DNA of 60,673 bases. Source: CAIKXD01 sp035439485 (GTDB taxonomy: Bacteria; Bacteroidota; Bacteroidia; UBA4408). Positions 44,201 to 53,065 of this stretch are shown here, piece after piece; the stretch's first letter is position 1, and every line of letters starts with the position of its first letter. The translations under genes were made by a program, and so were the position numbers. The stretch covers positions 1 through 60,673 of the forward strand of contig DAORKI010000008.1 of assembly GCA_035439485.1 (NCBI GenBank), written 5' to 3'. Below the pieces are notes generated by a model. The model had not been told where the DNA came from and ran no database searches. It saw nothing but the letters and a program-made list of their open reading frames with translations.

Positions 44201-45723
44201 GCACCAGGAGTGAGGCCTGTGGCATTATAACTAGTTCCAGAAACGGTAGTCATTTGCCAATTTGTAGAACCTATAATTCGGTAACGAACATGATAACTTA
44301 CAGCCCCAGAAACTGCCGCCCAATTAAAGGTTGCAACAGTATTTGAAATATTGCTTGTGCTCATGTTGGCAGAGGGTAAACAGGTATTGCCTAAACAAAC
44401 AGTTAAACAACTTGCAAGATTAATTTTATTGATAATTACATTTTTGGGTTCAATTCCAAATCCATTCGATAAATTAATACCAACACCACCTACCAAATGG
44501 CAGTAGCTCATGATAGTTCCACCACTGGTTGGTGTTGGAGCATTTGAACAACTTCCTTCATATCCATATCCTGCAGTTGGGCCACAATTATCGATGGCAG
44601 TATTATTACCATTCCAAACACAGGCATGGGTGTGCCTGCAACCCATTAAATGCCCTTGTTCATGTGTTACCACCATTACTGACCAAGAATATGTTGGTAC
44701 ATTATTATAAGAAGAATTTACACCACTGTAACACTGAGAGCTATTTAAATTACTTGCACATATTCCATTAAATCCTGCTGCAATGCCACCTCCTCCATTG
44801 TATCCAAGTAAATGTCCAAGATCACCATTAATTGTATTTCTATAGGTTTGAAATTGACTTAAAAGTCCTGAGGTAGTAGTTGCTACATAAGGGCTTGTGG
44901 TATTCCAAACAAACACCTCTGAAAGTTCAACAATAATACCATCATTGGCATAAATAATTGCACTTTGATTAAACAACCCTGTAACATAATTGCTCGCATT
45001 TATGACGCTTCCTTTGCCATTATAAATATCGTAATTTACTTCCCAAAATAATCTTAAACAATCACCCATTGCCCTGTCTGGTTCTTGTAATTCTAAAGCG
45101 CTGTATCCCGCACTATAATCATCTTGGGTGCCACATGCTATAGGATTTAACTTTGTAAGTTTATTATCATTGTAAAAAATATAGTAGCCCATTGGAGCAT
45201 TGTCCAATTTACCTAAAACTAAATTTCCTTCATGAGTTGAGGTTATTAATCCCATTACCTCATTCTCAAAAATACTTATAGCCGCAATGGAATTAAAATC
45301 ACCATCAATTATTCCCCAATAATGAACACCACCCTTATAATCTATAGCCTGATTTGGATTAGCACTGGCAAATAGGTTAAATCCGGGAGCATAAATGTTA
45401 GTTTGATATAGCTTTAAAGTTTTACTAGTTCCATTGGACAATGGAATTAAAAATTCTATGTTTTCTGGTGCTTGTTCATATACGTTTTGTAATTTAGAAA
45501 AATCAATTTGAAATACCTCCGACTCACTTACTGTTTCCTTTAGTTGAACTTTATATTCCCTCGATTGCGGAGTACTCTCGAATAATTCAGCTTTAGAGAA
45601 AGAAATCCCGTTCTTAATTTTATTTTCAATTTTTAAGGCAATTGGTTTTAACTCAGCTTTGCTGATTAGCAAACCACCCAATAAATAAACGGTTAAAAGG
45701 ACAAATTTTTTCATTGATTTCAA
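41299..45723 (-). CDS. Secreted reprolysin-type metalloprotease with fibronectin and tandem repeats, T9SS
   Basis: 1474 aa. Signal peptide (FVLLTVYLLGGLLISKA), then a propeptide-like region (about 20-190) and a metzincin catalytic domain with HEQGHLMGCRH (HExxHxxGxxH, near residue 355) and the Met-turn GTIMSYCH (near 405). Three fibronectin type III domains (about 455-715; repeated YEWQVE or YEWQAE) are followed by an Ig/PKD-like part (about 720-850). Five tandem about 100-residue repeats follow (860-1390), each with L-x3-DCGK or SCGK and a late QYNV-type strand. The T9SS type A domain is at the end. Active sites are complete, so extracellular proteolysis is expected. A minus-strand TATCTTTG -7 box (45737-45744) precedes it. 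Confidence 0.92.
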   Translation of the reverse strand: MKSMKKFVLLTVYLLGGLLISKAELKPIALKIENKIKNGISFSKAELFESTPQSREYKVQLKETVSESEVFQIDFSKLQNVYEQAPENIEFLIPLSNGTSKTLKLYQTNIYAPGFNLFASANPNQAIDYKGGVHYWGIIDGDFNSIAAISIFENEVMGLITSTHEGNLVLGKLDNAPMGYYIFYNDNKLTKLNPIACGTQDDYSAGYSALELQEPDRAMGDCLRLFWEVNYDIYNGKGSVINASNYVTGLFNQSAIIYANDGIIVELSEVFVWNTTSPYVATTTSGLLSQFQTYRNTINGDLGHLLGYNGGGGIAAGFNGICASNLNSSQCYSGVNSSYNNVPTYSWSVMVVTHEQGHLMGCRHTHACVWNGNNTAIDNCGPTAGYGYEGSCSNAPTPTSGGTIMSYCHLVGGVGINLSNGFGIEPKNVIINKINLASCLTVCLGNTCLPSANMSTSNISNTVATFNWAAVSGAVSYHVRYRIIGSTNWQMTTVSGTSYNATGLTPGANYEWQVETICTSGNSIFTISTEFITPPLSCDVPVNQQTTNIYYYGGTFSWDAVGGAINYNLRYRQTGTSTWTTVNNVNSPYSVYSLNQSTTYEWQVQTNCAGGGISSFGSSNTFTTPLQPCMIPEYLYTTNITSNSATLNSGPGGSQGGGQINFRYRVAGTTAWTTITSTSSYNALSLIPGTQYEWQAENICGLTTSGYSQSVYFTTLCNPSQAIISANGPTSFCSGENVILTASPINGYAFQWYNNNVIIAGATSSTLTVTNSGSYFVLEMNGGCVDTSNMINITVNPLPTVTISAGGSTALCAGATLVLSSSQANGNLWNTGETSQSILVSVAGTYTVVYTNGNNCSTTTSIEITNSNNCIPTTQLRTSDCGKQNLALNAAIICNAVAGATNYDFEFTNLSNNVVGVKTTSTTSVSLSSVTPAIQFGTQYNVRVRAKVGGIYGNYGNICQIGIVCNPSICGVPQTQLRSNDCGKLNFSPLSGQIIADAVPAASQYEFEFRSISTNVLFATKLQTSNVLALNTVSPSLQWNTQYNVKVRAYIAGIAGNYGSNCVIGFIPDPIVTGVPNTQLSNSSCGKTNLALTSSITCNAVVGANSYEWEFKDQSNTNIIATKITTSTALVLSTVTGLQWNTQYNVRVRAYIGAVSGNYSVSCIIGIIPDPAISGVPSTKLRTSDCGKLNFGLGGVAVADVVSGAAEYEFEIRNNITNAFITSKLQSSNVLTFSTVPAFTWNTQYKISVRARIGNIWGSFGAACTIGFICDPNICGVPITSLRNGDCGKLNFNFSTGYIVANVVPGATLYEFEITNLSTNSILSVQARTSMNLYFNSVVPALQNNLQYSIRVRATISGVVGTYGNACTIGFASGSRSSEIENSNIEKGNINEGDFKIIFYPNPFSDNASYMIQSTLEEKIELQIIDIYGRMILSKNVNSNENLKFGNDLAKGNYFMKATNNKGEQTIIKLMKVE

Positions 45724-45850
45724 GATTATTTTAATTCAAAGATAGAATATTTTAGCAATTTTTTTATATCTCAAAGATAAAATAGAATATTTGCGATAAT
45801 TTTAAATATTAACTTTATTTTTCCGTTTTGGATTGTATTTTTGAGCGCAA
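45724..45850. promoter_or_regulatory. Divergent promoter region of metalloprotease and PorD-like genes
   Basis: Minus strand: TATCTTTG (45737-45744), repeated with its flank as TCAAAGATA at 45736-45744 and 45771-45779. Plus strand: TATTTTTG (45836-45843), 7 nt before the PorD-like ATG. Neither has a convincing -33 box at 17-23 nt. The direct repeat of the -7-like box could mean alternative starts or a regulator site. Confidence 0.4.
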
Positions 45851-46750
45851 ATGAAATTTAAAGTTTTTTTATCATCCTTCCTAATTTTCTTAAGCAATTT
45901 TTTGTTTGCTCAAGAACTCAATTGTACTGTTAAAGTGCTAAGCCCTGCTATCCAAGGTACTGAAAGAAGTGTGTTTGAAAGCCTCGAAACTGCTGTCAAA
46001 GAGTTCATGAATAATACCCGTTGGACCAATGATAATTTTAAACAAGATGAAAAGATAGAATGTAACCTCACTATAAATGTAACCAAAAGAATTTCTGTTG
46101 ATGAATTTGAAGCTAATATCATAGTCCAGGCAAGAAGGCCAGTTTATAAAAGTTCGTACAATACAAATTTAATTAATTATCAAGATAATGATTTTACTTT
46201 CAAATACACCCCTTTTCAGCCATTTGAATTCAATGAAAATACATTTATAAATAATCTTACCTCAACATTAGGCTATTATGCGTTTATTTTTATTGGATTA
46301 GATTACGATACTTTTAGTCCTGATGGAGGAACTCCTTATTATCAAAAAGCCCAAACCATTGTTAATAATGCGCAAAATGCTTCCGACAAAGGTTGGAAAG
46401 CATTCGAAGGCTCTAAAAATAGATATTGGCTTGCCGAAAACTTAGCTAATGCAAACTTTAAAGGCGTTCGTTCATGCTTATATAATTATCATCGTAAAGG
46501 CCTTGATTTAATGACCAATGATGCTGAATTGGCACGTAAAAATATTGCAGAAGCCTTAGAAGGATTAATGAAGGTTCATAATATGCAAATGGGTTCATTT
46601 TTAATGCAAATTTTTTTCTTAGCTAAAGCAGATGAAATTGTGAATATTTTTTCAGTTGCTACTCCTGATGTTAAAAGTAAACTTGTCCCATTGCTCAATA
46701 CCATTGACCCAGGAAATGTTACTAAGTACGAAAAACTGAGGGCAAACTAA
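45851..46750 (+). CDS. porD: DUF4835 / PorD-like type IX secretion accessory protein
   Basis: 299 aa. Signal peptide (cleavage near LFAQE) followed by LNCTVKVLSPAIQGTERSVF, the conserved opening of the DUF4835 family. Later FTFKYTPFQPFEFNENTF and YYAFIFIGLDYDTFSPDGGT are diagnostic. PorD of Porphyromonas is needed for T9SS function, and this family is commonly given that name; I use the symbol tentatively. It is usually adjacent to coaBC in relatives, but here it is followed by a TPR gene. In a window with six T9SS cargoes, a role in their export fits. Confidence 0.85.
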   Translation: MKFKVFLSSFLIFLSNFLFAQELNCTVKVLSPAIQGTERSVFESLETAVKEFMNNTRWTNDNFKQDEKIECNLTINVTKRISVDEFEANIIVQARRPVYKSSYNTNLINYQDNDFTFKYTPFQPFEFNENTFINNLTSTLGYYAFIFIGLDYDTFSPDGGTPYYQKAQTIVNNAQNASDKGWKAFEGSKNRYWLAENLANANFKGVRSCLYNYHRKGLDLMTNDAELARKNIAEALEGLMKVHNMQMGSFLMQIFFLAKADEIVNIFSVATPDVKSKLVPLLNTIDPGNVTKYEKLRAN

Positions 46751-46761
46751 TACATTTATTT

Positions 46762-47991
46762 ATGTTCACTTTTCTCAAGCACCTGTTATTAATTTACTTG
46801 TGCATTTGCTTTTTTAATATAAAGGCACAGCCCGCCTATGTTTTTCATGATAAAGGAGTAGAAAAATTAGATGCAAAAAACTATGTTGAAGCCATCAAAG
46901 ATTTTGATCAGGCTTTGCTAAAAGATAAGAATCATGTCCCATCTTATTGTGATAAAGCTAGAGCCGAAGCTGAATTAGGCAAAAAGGAAGAAGCCCTTAA
47001 AAACTTTGAGCAAGCGATTAAATTAAAAAATGATTATGTGGATGCCTATTATTTTAGAGCATTACTATATCATAAACTCAAGGACGAAAGAGCAATAAGT
47101 GATTTTACGAAAACTATTCAATTGGACCCCAATAAAACCGATGCTTACCTAAAAAGAGGGATGTATTATTATGCTAAGAAGCAAGAATCCGATGCATTGA
47201 AAGATTTTAATAAAGCTATCGAACTTAAATGCACCCAATTAGATGTGTATTATCTTCGAGGGAAAATTTTAGTGCAAAAAGGAAATGTGAATGAGGCTTT
47301 AGCGGATTTTAATATGGTATTAAAAACAAATCCAATGCACAGTGAATCCTTACTTGAGAGAGGAAAAATTTCGATGAATCAAAAAAAATATGAGCCTGCA
47401 CTCAAGGATTTTAATGCCTGTGTCGCTAACAGATTGAATACCGAAGAAATTTATGCTACAAGGGCTGAATGCTACCTTCAAATGGGAAAGTTAGATGATG
47501 CATTAAGAGACCATAATACATTAATTGATATTTTTAAAACAAAGGATATAAAGGTTTATGCAATGCATGCCGAAGCTAATTATAAAAAAAAAGATTGGCC
47601 GGGAGCAATAAAAGATTGCAATAAAATGCTTGCACTCAATCGCGAATACGTACCTGCTTATTTATTGCGAGGCAAAATTTACAGGCAACAAGGTAAATCA
47701 AAATACGTTTTGGCATTAAATGATTTTAAACGCGTGTGTGAATTAGAACCTGATAATTTTGAAGCTTGGAATCAAAGAGGAAATTTATTATTTGAAACTG
47801 CTAAATATACCGAAGCAATTGAAATTTTGAATAAATGTATAGCGCTAAAACCCGATGCAGAGGCCTATTACACCAGAAGTAAATGCTATTATAAAACTAA
47901 CAATAAAAAAGCATGCTGTGCCGATTTAGAAAAGTCATCAGAAATGGGTAATAGAGAGGCTAAAAAGGATATTGGTGTTGTTTGTCTTTAA
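46762..47991 (+). CDS. Secreted TPR-repeat protein
   Basis: 409 aa. Signal peptide (HLLLIYLCICFFNIKAQ) and then about ten TPRs covering the rest (units such as KNYVEAIKDFDQALLKDKNH and DAYYFRALLYHKLKDERAIS). No enzymatic domain. It probably works as a periplasmic scaffold. It starts 11 nt after the PorD-like stop, so the two are co-transcribed and it may assist the same secretion machinery; that link is inference. The repeats make partner prediction impossible from sequence alone. Confidence 0.88.
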   Translation: MFTFLKHLLLIYLCICFFNIKAQPAYVFHDKGVEKLDAKNYVEAIKDFDQALLKDKNHVPSYCDKARAEAELGKKEEALKNFEQAIKLKNDYVDAYYFRALLYHKLKDERAISDFTKTIQLDPNKTDAYLKRGMYYYAKKQESDALKDFNKAIELKCTQLDVYYLRGKILVQKGNVNEALADFNMVLKTNPMHSESLLERGKISMNQKKYEPALKDFNACVANRLNTEEIYATRAECYLQMGKLDDALRDHNTLIDIFKTKDIKVYAMHAEANYKKKDWPGAIKDCNKMLALNREYVPAYLLRGKIYRQQGKSKYVLALNDFKRVCELEPDNFEAWNQRGNLLFETAKYTEAIEILNKCIALKPDAEAYYTRSKCYYKTNNKKACCADLEKSSEMGNREAKKDIGVVCL

Positions 47992-48001
47992 TTAAAGTAT
48001 C

Positions 48002-48172
48002 ATGAGAAAAATGAGATTAATTGGTCTAATTGGAATAGTGTTTGTGATACTCGTAATATTTTTATTAAAATTACTTCACAAGCCTAGTTTTTTTGCTGTT
48101 CCTTTTTTGTTGCCATTTTTAGTAATGATTTTAATTGATATGTCGGGGAGAAATAAAAGCCCTCACGCCTGA
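48002..48172 (+). CDS. 56-aa membrane protein, hypothetical
   Basis: Short frame starting 10 nt after the TPR gene stop: MRKMRLIGLIGIVFVILVIF opens a first hydrophobic helix, a KLLHKPS hinge follows, then a second helix (FFAVPFLLPFLVMILIDM) and a polar tail SGRNKSPHA. Two membrane spans are likely. The close spacing and continuous hydrophobic coding pattern favour a real gene in the PorD-TPR operon. I recognise no family. Confidence 0.6.
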   Translation: MRKMRLIGLIGIVFVILVIFLLKLLHKPSFFAVPFLLPFLVMILIDMSGRNKSPHA

Positions 48173-48244
48173 ATTACAAATGTGAGATTATTTGTCTTCA
48201 AACGATTTCGGTGAGCATGTCGTATAATAAAGTAATTATTAATT

Positions 48245-48276
48245 ATTGCTTTTATTTAACCGTTTAATTACCTTTG
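48245..48276 (+). promoter_or_regulatory. Promoter of the FG-GAP protein gene
   Basis: ATTG (48245-48248), 20-nt spacer, then TACCTTTG (48269-48276), an exact -7 match. The ATG is 16 nt further on. Confidence 0.6.
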
Positions 48277-48292
48277 TGTAAAGTATTTCCAA

Positions 48293-50536
48293 ATGAAATT
48301 ATATTCTTTTATTATTATTGCATTTATTCTTACATTATCCTCTAAATCTCAAGCACAACTATATTTTAATAGAACTGATACCATTAAAGTTCAATTAGCC
48401 AATGGAACAATTATGAAAAATCCATGGGCTGGCGGACTCAACTTCTTACAAGTGTCTGATATCGACTTAAATTATGATGGAATAATGGATTTGTTTGTTT
48501 TTGATCGCACCGGAGATAAGGTTTCCACCTTCATCAATGGGGGAACAGCCAATACAGTTGATTATACCTACGATCATCAATATGTTTCAAAATTTCCAAA
48601 ATTAGATAGTTGGGCACTTTTACGTGATTACAATTGCGATGGAAAAATGGACATTTTCACCCATACCAACCTTGGAATACAAGTATATAAAAATGATGGT
48701 GATGCTGTTAATGGTTTGCATTTTACCTTAGCAAAGCATACTTTATACTCTTATTATATTGATGGTACTCCTCCCAGCAATTATTTGAATCTTTATGTTA
48801 CAAGTACTGATATTCCTGCCATTTATGATGTTGATAATGATGGTGATATTGATGTTTTAACATTTGATTTTGCAGGTAGTAAAATGCAATGGAATAAAAA
48901 CTTCTCACTTGAAAATTATGGCACATGTGATTCATTAAATTATTTTATGTTAGTAGATGAATGTTTTGGGGATTTCGAAGAAAATTTTAGTAACAACTCA
49001 GTAACACTTGATGTTTGTAGTGCTAGCCAACACATACCTGATACTTTGCAAACTAATGATTTTAGATCTTCTCGTCATTCAGGCTCTTGTACCTTATGTG
49101 CTGATTTAAATGGCGATACGTTAAGAGATTTAATTTTAGGAGATATTTCATTTGGAAATATTACCTTTTTAGAAAATGGTGGAACGCTTCAAATGGCCGA
49201 TATGATAGCACAACAAACTAGTTTTCCCAATAATACTACGCCTGTGAGTGCACCAATTTTTCCTTGTTCATTTTACGTTGATGTAAACAATGATAGCGTT
49301 CGCGATTTATTAGTTAGTCCTAATGCAAATACGTGTTCCATTAGTGATAAATCACTGTGGTGGTACAAAAACACAAATACAGACGATTCTGCTCATTTTG
49401 AATTTCAACAAATGAATTTCTTGCAAAATGAAATGATAGAAGTAAGTGAAGGTGCATATCCAAGTTTTGTTGATTTTAATAGTGATGGATTAACGGATAT
49501 TATTATTGGAAATTATGGTTACCCCGATAATGGTTGTGTTTACACTTCAAAGCTAACTGCACTAAAAAATATTGGTACTTTTACTCAACCTAAGTTTGAA
49601 TTATTTAGTAAAGATTATGCGTCATTGGGTGCACTTAATCTTCAAAATCTTGTACCTGCCTTTGGTGACCTTGATGGTGATAATGATAAAGACATGATAA
49701 TTGGAGCTAGTGATGGTAGAATTTATTATTATCAAAATGTTGCAGCTCCAGGCTTGACTGCTAATTATAGTTTAAATAATTCTCTTTTTTCGGGAATGCT
49801 TTTTGGCCAATATTGCGCACCCCAGTTAATTGATGTAAATCGTGATGGCAAATTGGATATTCTTTCGGGTAGAAGTAATGGGAAACTAAACTATTATAAA
49901 AACATTGGTACCATAACCAATCCTATATTTTCAGCCGATAGTGCAAATTACTTTTTTGGAAATGTAAATGTAATTCCGCCAAATGTTACTAATGGATTTA
50001 GCTTTCCTTGTATGTTTGAAAACAATGGACATTATGAACTATTAGTTGGTTCTGCAAACGGTAAAATTTATCATTATAGCAATATTGATAATAATTTGAA
50101 TGGCTCATTTGCTCTACTTGATTCTACTTTTCAAGATATGTACGAAGGACTTCGATGTGCTTTAGCAGTATCTGATATCAATAATGATACACAACTCGAT
50201 TTAATTGTAGGAAATTATAGTGGTGGTGTTAGTTTCTTTATTGGAGATTCATTGGCTGGAACACAAAAATTAGTATCACTTGCACTCAATAACGAAATTA
50301 AATTATATCCAAATCCTGCAAAGGAGCAATTGTTTTTCATGATGAATGATTTATTGAAATTACAATTTATTAATCTTGAGGTTTACAGCATTCAAGGTCA
50401 ACGCATGTATTCAGAAAATTTTATTCCAGGAAGCTTGGATGTAATTTCAACTCAAAATCTACCTTCAGGAATATATTTTTGTAAACTTTCTAACTCAAAT
50501 TTTGTATTTACATCTAAGTTTGTGATACAACATTAA
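48293..50536 (+). CDS. Secreted FG-GAP/VCBS propeller protein with T9SS domain
   Basis: 747 aa. Signal peptide (FIIIAFILTLSSKSQAQ). About nine FG-GAP-type calcium-binding loops are spread along the protein (DLNYDGIMDLF, DYNCDGKMDIF, DVDNDGDIDVL, DLNGDTLRDLI, DFNSDGLTDII, DLDGDNDKDMI, DVNRDGKLDIL, DINNDTQLDLI), predicting an integrin-like beta-propeller. The last 80 residues are a T9SS type A domain (LYPNPAKEQLFF through GIYFCKL). Likely a surface binding protein. The next gene follows after 10 nt, so they form a pair. Confidence 0.9.
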   Translation: MKLYSFIIIAFILTLSSKSQAQLYFNRTDTIKVQLANGTIMKNPWAGGLNFLQVSDIDLNYDGIMDLFVFDRTGDKVSTFINGGTANTVDYTYDHQYVSKFPKLDSWALLRDYNCDGKMDIFTHTNLGIQVYKNDGDAVNGLHFTLAKHTLYSYYIDGTPPSNYLNLYVTSTDIPAIYDVDNDGDIDVLTFDFAGSKMQWNKNFSLENYGTCDSLNYFMLVDECFGDFEENFSNNSVTLDVCSASQHIPDTLQTNDFRSSRHSGSCTLCADLNGDTLRDLILGDISFGNITFLENGGTLQMADMIAQQTSFPNNTTPVSAPIFPCSFYVDVNNDSVRDLLVSPNANTCSISDKSLWWYKNTNTDDSAHFEFQQMNFLQNEMIEVSEGAYPSFVDFNSDGLTDIIIGNYGYPDNGCVYTSKLTALKNIGTFTQPKFELFSKDYASLGALNLQNLVPAFGDLDGDNDKDMIIGASDGRIYYYQNVAAPGLTANYSLNNSLFSGMLFGQYCAPQLIDVNRDGKLDILSGRSNGKLNYYKNIGTITNPIFSADSANYFFGNVNVIPPNVTNGFSFPCMFENNGHYELLVGSANGKIYHYSNIDNNLNGSFALLDSTFQDMYEGLRCALAVSDINNDTQLDLIVGNYSGGVSFFIGDSLAGTQKLVSLALNNEIKLYPNPAKEQLFFMMNDLLKLQFINLEVYSIQGQRMYSENFIPGSLDVISTQNLPSGIYFCKLSNSNFVFTSKFVIQH

Positions 50537-50546
50537 CCTTCATACG

Positions 50547-52046
50547 TTGAAATTAATTCAATTTACATCATTAATTAGTCTTTTTACAATTGCTGTATTA
50601 TTAGGAACTTGTAAAGTAGATAAATCGATAATCAAAAAAAATGGAGGAGATTATCCCGATGCAATTGGGGAGATTGTGCTTAATAAATGTGCCGTAAGTG
50701 GATGTCACAATGATATTAGTAAGGAAGCTGCATCAGGTTTGTCATTAGTTTCATGGAATAAATTGTTTGAAGGAACCCGTAATGGTGCCGCTGTAATTCC
50801 TTACTCGCACAAGCAAAGTACAATGTTTTTATTTTGTAATACTTATAATGATTTAGGAGCAGCAGTAAAACCAACAATGCCAGTGAATGCACCTGCACTT
50901 TCAAAAGACGAAGTTATTGCTATAAGAAATTGGATTGATGTTGGTGCACCTGATAACAAAGGCTTTGTAAAGTTTAGTGATAATCCCACTCGATCAAAGT
51001 ATTATATATGCAACCAAGGTTGTGATTTACTTACTGTTTTTGATGCTGAAACAGATTTGCCTATGCGCTGTTTTGAAGTTGGTCAGTTTAAGAATAAAAG
51101 TGAATCACCACATCAGGTGCGTGTTTCGCCAGATGGATTGCATTATTATATCATTTTTTTAAATGGTACTGTATTACAAAAATTTAGAACGAGTGATGAC
51201 AGTTTTGTCTCTCAAGTGTATATTGAAAGTGGTAGTTGGAACACTTTTGTAATTACCAAGGATTCAAAGTATGCCTTTGCTGTCGATTATAGTGCTAATG
51301 ATGGACCTTCACCAGGACAAGGAAGGGTGAAATATATTGATTTAATGAATATGGAAGTGAAAGCCACTTACGTAGGTGCAGGTTTATTCTCATATCCTCA
51401 TGCAGTAGCATTGAATAAGCAAGAAGAAATATTATATGTGTTTGGCCAAGAAGCTAGTTTTTTCTACAAAGTATATATGAAAGCCGCTGGTAGCACACCG
51501 TTACAGCCTGATATAACTGGAATGATTACACTAGATCAATCCAATGGATTAATATTAAAACCGCATGATGTTTTGTTTACCAATGATGGAAGTAAATATA
51601 TACTCTCTTGCCAAAATACCAATGAAATTAGAGTTTATAACACGAATGATGATAAATTAATAAAGGTAATTCCTGTTGGCTCATTCCCTCAAGAAATAGC
51701 TATTTCTGAAAGTAAGAATTATTTATTTGCAGCTTGTATGGAGGATACATTAAACTTTCCAGGTTTAAGAGGTTCAATTGCAGTAATTGATTTAAATACG
51801 CTGTCATTAATTAAACATATATATACTGGACATCAACCTCATGGATTAGCGGTTGATGATGCTAAAAATGAGGTTATAGTAGCCAATCGAAATGCTAAAA
51901 ATGGCGGTCCAGCACCTCATCATGCTTCTGATTGTGGAGGAAGAAATGGTTATGTTTCGTTTATTGATTTAAATACCTTGGAATTAATCCCTAAGAAAAA
52001 AATTGAAGTATCAGTTGATCCTTATTTTGTGAGTATAAGGCACTGA
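50547..52046 (+). CDS. Lipoprotein with cytochrome-like N-terminus and beta-propeller
   Basis: 499 aa from a TTG start; no ATG precedes the signal sequence (FTSLISLFTIAVLLGTC, lipobox-like LGTC). An N-terminal segment resembles cytochrome c-like domains: LNKCAVSGCHND could bind haem as CX4CH rather than the usual CXXCH, with KPTMPVNAPALSKDEV as the Met-ligand region and IRNWIDVGAP. From about residue 140 the chain reads as a YVTN-type propeller (SPHQVRVSPDGLHYYI, FPQEIAISESKNYLFA, HQPHGLAVDDAKNEVIVANR). It could be a periplasmic electron carrier or a redox-linked sensor; haem attachment is uncertain. Confidence 0.82.
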   Translation: MKLIQFTSLISLFTIAVLLGTCKVDKSIIKKNGGDYPDAIGEIVLNKCAVSGCHNDISKEAASGLSLVSWNKLFEGTRNGAAVIPYSHKQSTMFLFCNTYNDLGAAVKPTMPVNAPALSKDEVIAIRNWIDVGAPDNKGFVKFSDNPTRSKYYICNQGCDLLTVFDAETDLPMRCFEVGQFKNKSESPHQVRVSPDGLHYYIIFLNGTVLQKFRTSDDSFVSQVYIESGSWNTFVITKDSKYAFAVDYSANDGPSPGQGRVKYIDLMNMEVKATYVGAGLFSYPHAVALNKQEEILYVFGQEASFFYKVYMKAAGSTPLQPDITGMITLDQSNGLILKPHDVLFTNDGSKYILSCQNTNEIRVYNTNDDKLIKVIPVGSFPQEIAISESKNYLFAACMEDTLNFPGLRGSIAVIDLNTLSLIKHIYTGHQPHGLAVDDAKNEVIVANRNAKNGGPAPHHASDCGGRNGYVSFIDLNTLELIPKKKIEVSVDPYFVSIRH

Positions 52047-52070
52047 TACTTCATTGAAAATTTCTATTGA

Positions 52071-53048
52071 CTAAGAAAATTGTCTGTGTTCAGTTTTAAA
52101 CAATTCTTCTTTAGGTAGCGATTTAAAATATTCGTAAGTAATTTTTAAACCTTCTGCTCTGTTTACCTTGGGTTCCCAGCCAAGTATTTCCTTTGCTTTA
52201 GTAATATCTGGCTTACGTTGTTTAGGGTCATCAGCTGGTAAAGGTAAACTTATCAGTTTTTGATTTGCTCCTGTAAGTTTAAGTATTTCTTCACCAAATT
52301 CCTTTATTGTAATTTCACTTGGATTACCTATATTCATAGGTAAATGATAATTACTTAGTAATAATTTATAAATACCATCAACCAAATCGGCTACATAACA
52401 AAAGGAACGAGTTTGAGATCCATCTCCAAACATAGTTAAATCTTCTCCTCGCAATGCTTGACCAATGAAAGCAGGAAGCACACGCCCATCATTAAGTCGC
52501 ATACGTGGGCCATAGGTATTAAAGATTCTTATAATTCGTGTTTCAACATGGTGAACATTATGATAGGCCATGGTAATGGCTTCCATAAAACGTTTTGCTT
52601 CATCATAACAGCCACGTGGTCCTACTGGATTTACATTTCCCCAATAATCTTCAGTTTGAGGGTGAACAACAGGATCACCATAAACTTCTGATGTGGATGC
52701 AACTAAAACACGTGCTTTTTTGGCTTTAGCTAAACCTAAAATATTATGAGTTCCTAATGAACTAACCTTTAATGTTTGAATAGGAATTTTTAAGTAATCA
52801 ATTGGACTAGCCGGTGAAGCAAAATGTAAAATATATTTTATTTCACCTGGCACATGAACAAATTTTGAAACATCATGGTGGTAAAACTCAAATTGCTCCA
52901 GTTTCATTAAATGTTCAATGTTTCTTAAATCACCTGTCACCAAATTATCCATACCTATAACATGATAACCTTCATTGATAAACTTATCGCATAAGTGAGA
53001 ACCTAAAAAGCCTGCTGCACCTGTAATTAATACTCTTTCTTTTATCAT
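52071..53048 (-). CDS. UDP-glucuronate decarboxylase (UDP-xylose synthase)
   Basis: 325 aa extended SDR enzyme converting UDP-glucuronate to UDP-xylose. NAD-binding TGAAGFLGSHLCD, catalytic YDEAK preceded by the Thr/Ser of ASTSEVYGDP, and the diagnostic EDYWGNVNPVGPRGCYDEAK and RIFNTYGPRM segments of the UXS group are present. It lies 17 nt after the phosphohexomutase gene on the same strand, so both likely supply sugar nucleotides for surface glycans. Confidence 0.93.
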   Translation of the reverse strand: MIKERVLITGAAGFLGSHLCDKFINEGYHVIGMDNLVTGDLRNIEHLMKLEQFEFYHHDVSKFVHVPGEIKYILHFASPASPIDYLKIPIQTLKVSSLGTHNILGLAKAKKARVLVASTSEVYGDPVVHPQTEDYWGNVNPVGPRGCYDEAKRFMEAITMAYHNVHHVETRIIRIFNTYGPRMRLNDGRVLPAFIGQALRGEDLTMFGDGSQTRSFCYVADLVDGIYKLLLSNYHLPMNIGNPSEITIKEFGEEILKLTGANQKLISLPLPADDPKQRKPDITKAKEILGWEPKVNRAEGLKITYEYFKSLPKEELFKTEHRQFS

Positions 53049-53065
53049 AATCTTAGTAATTTAAA

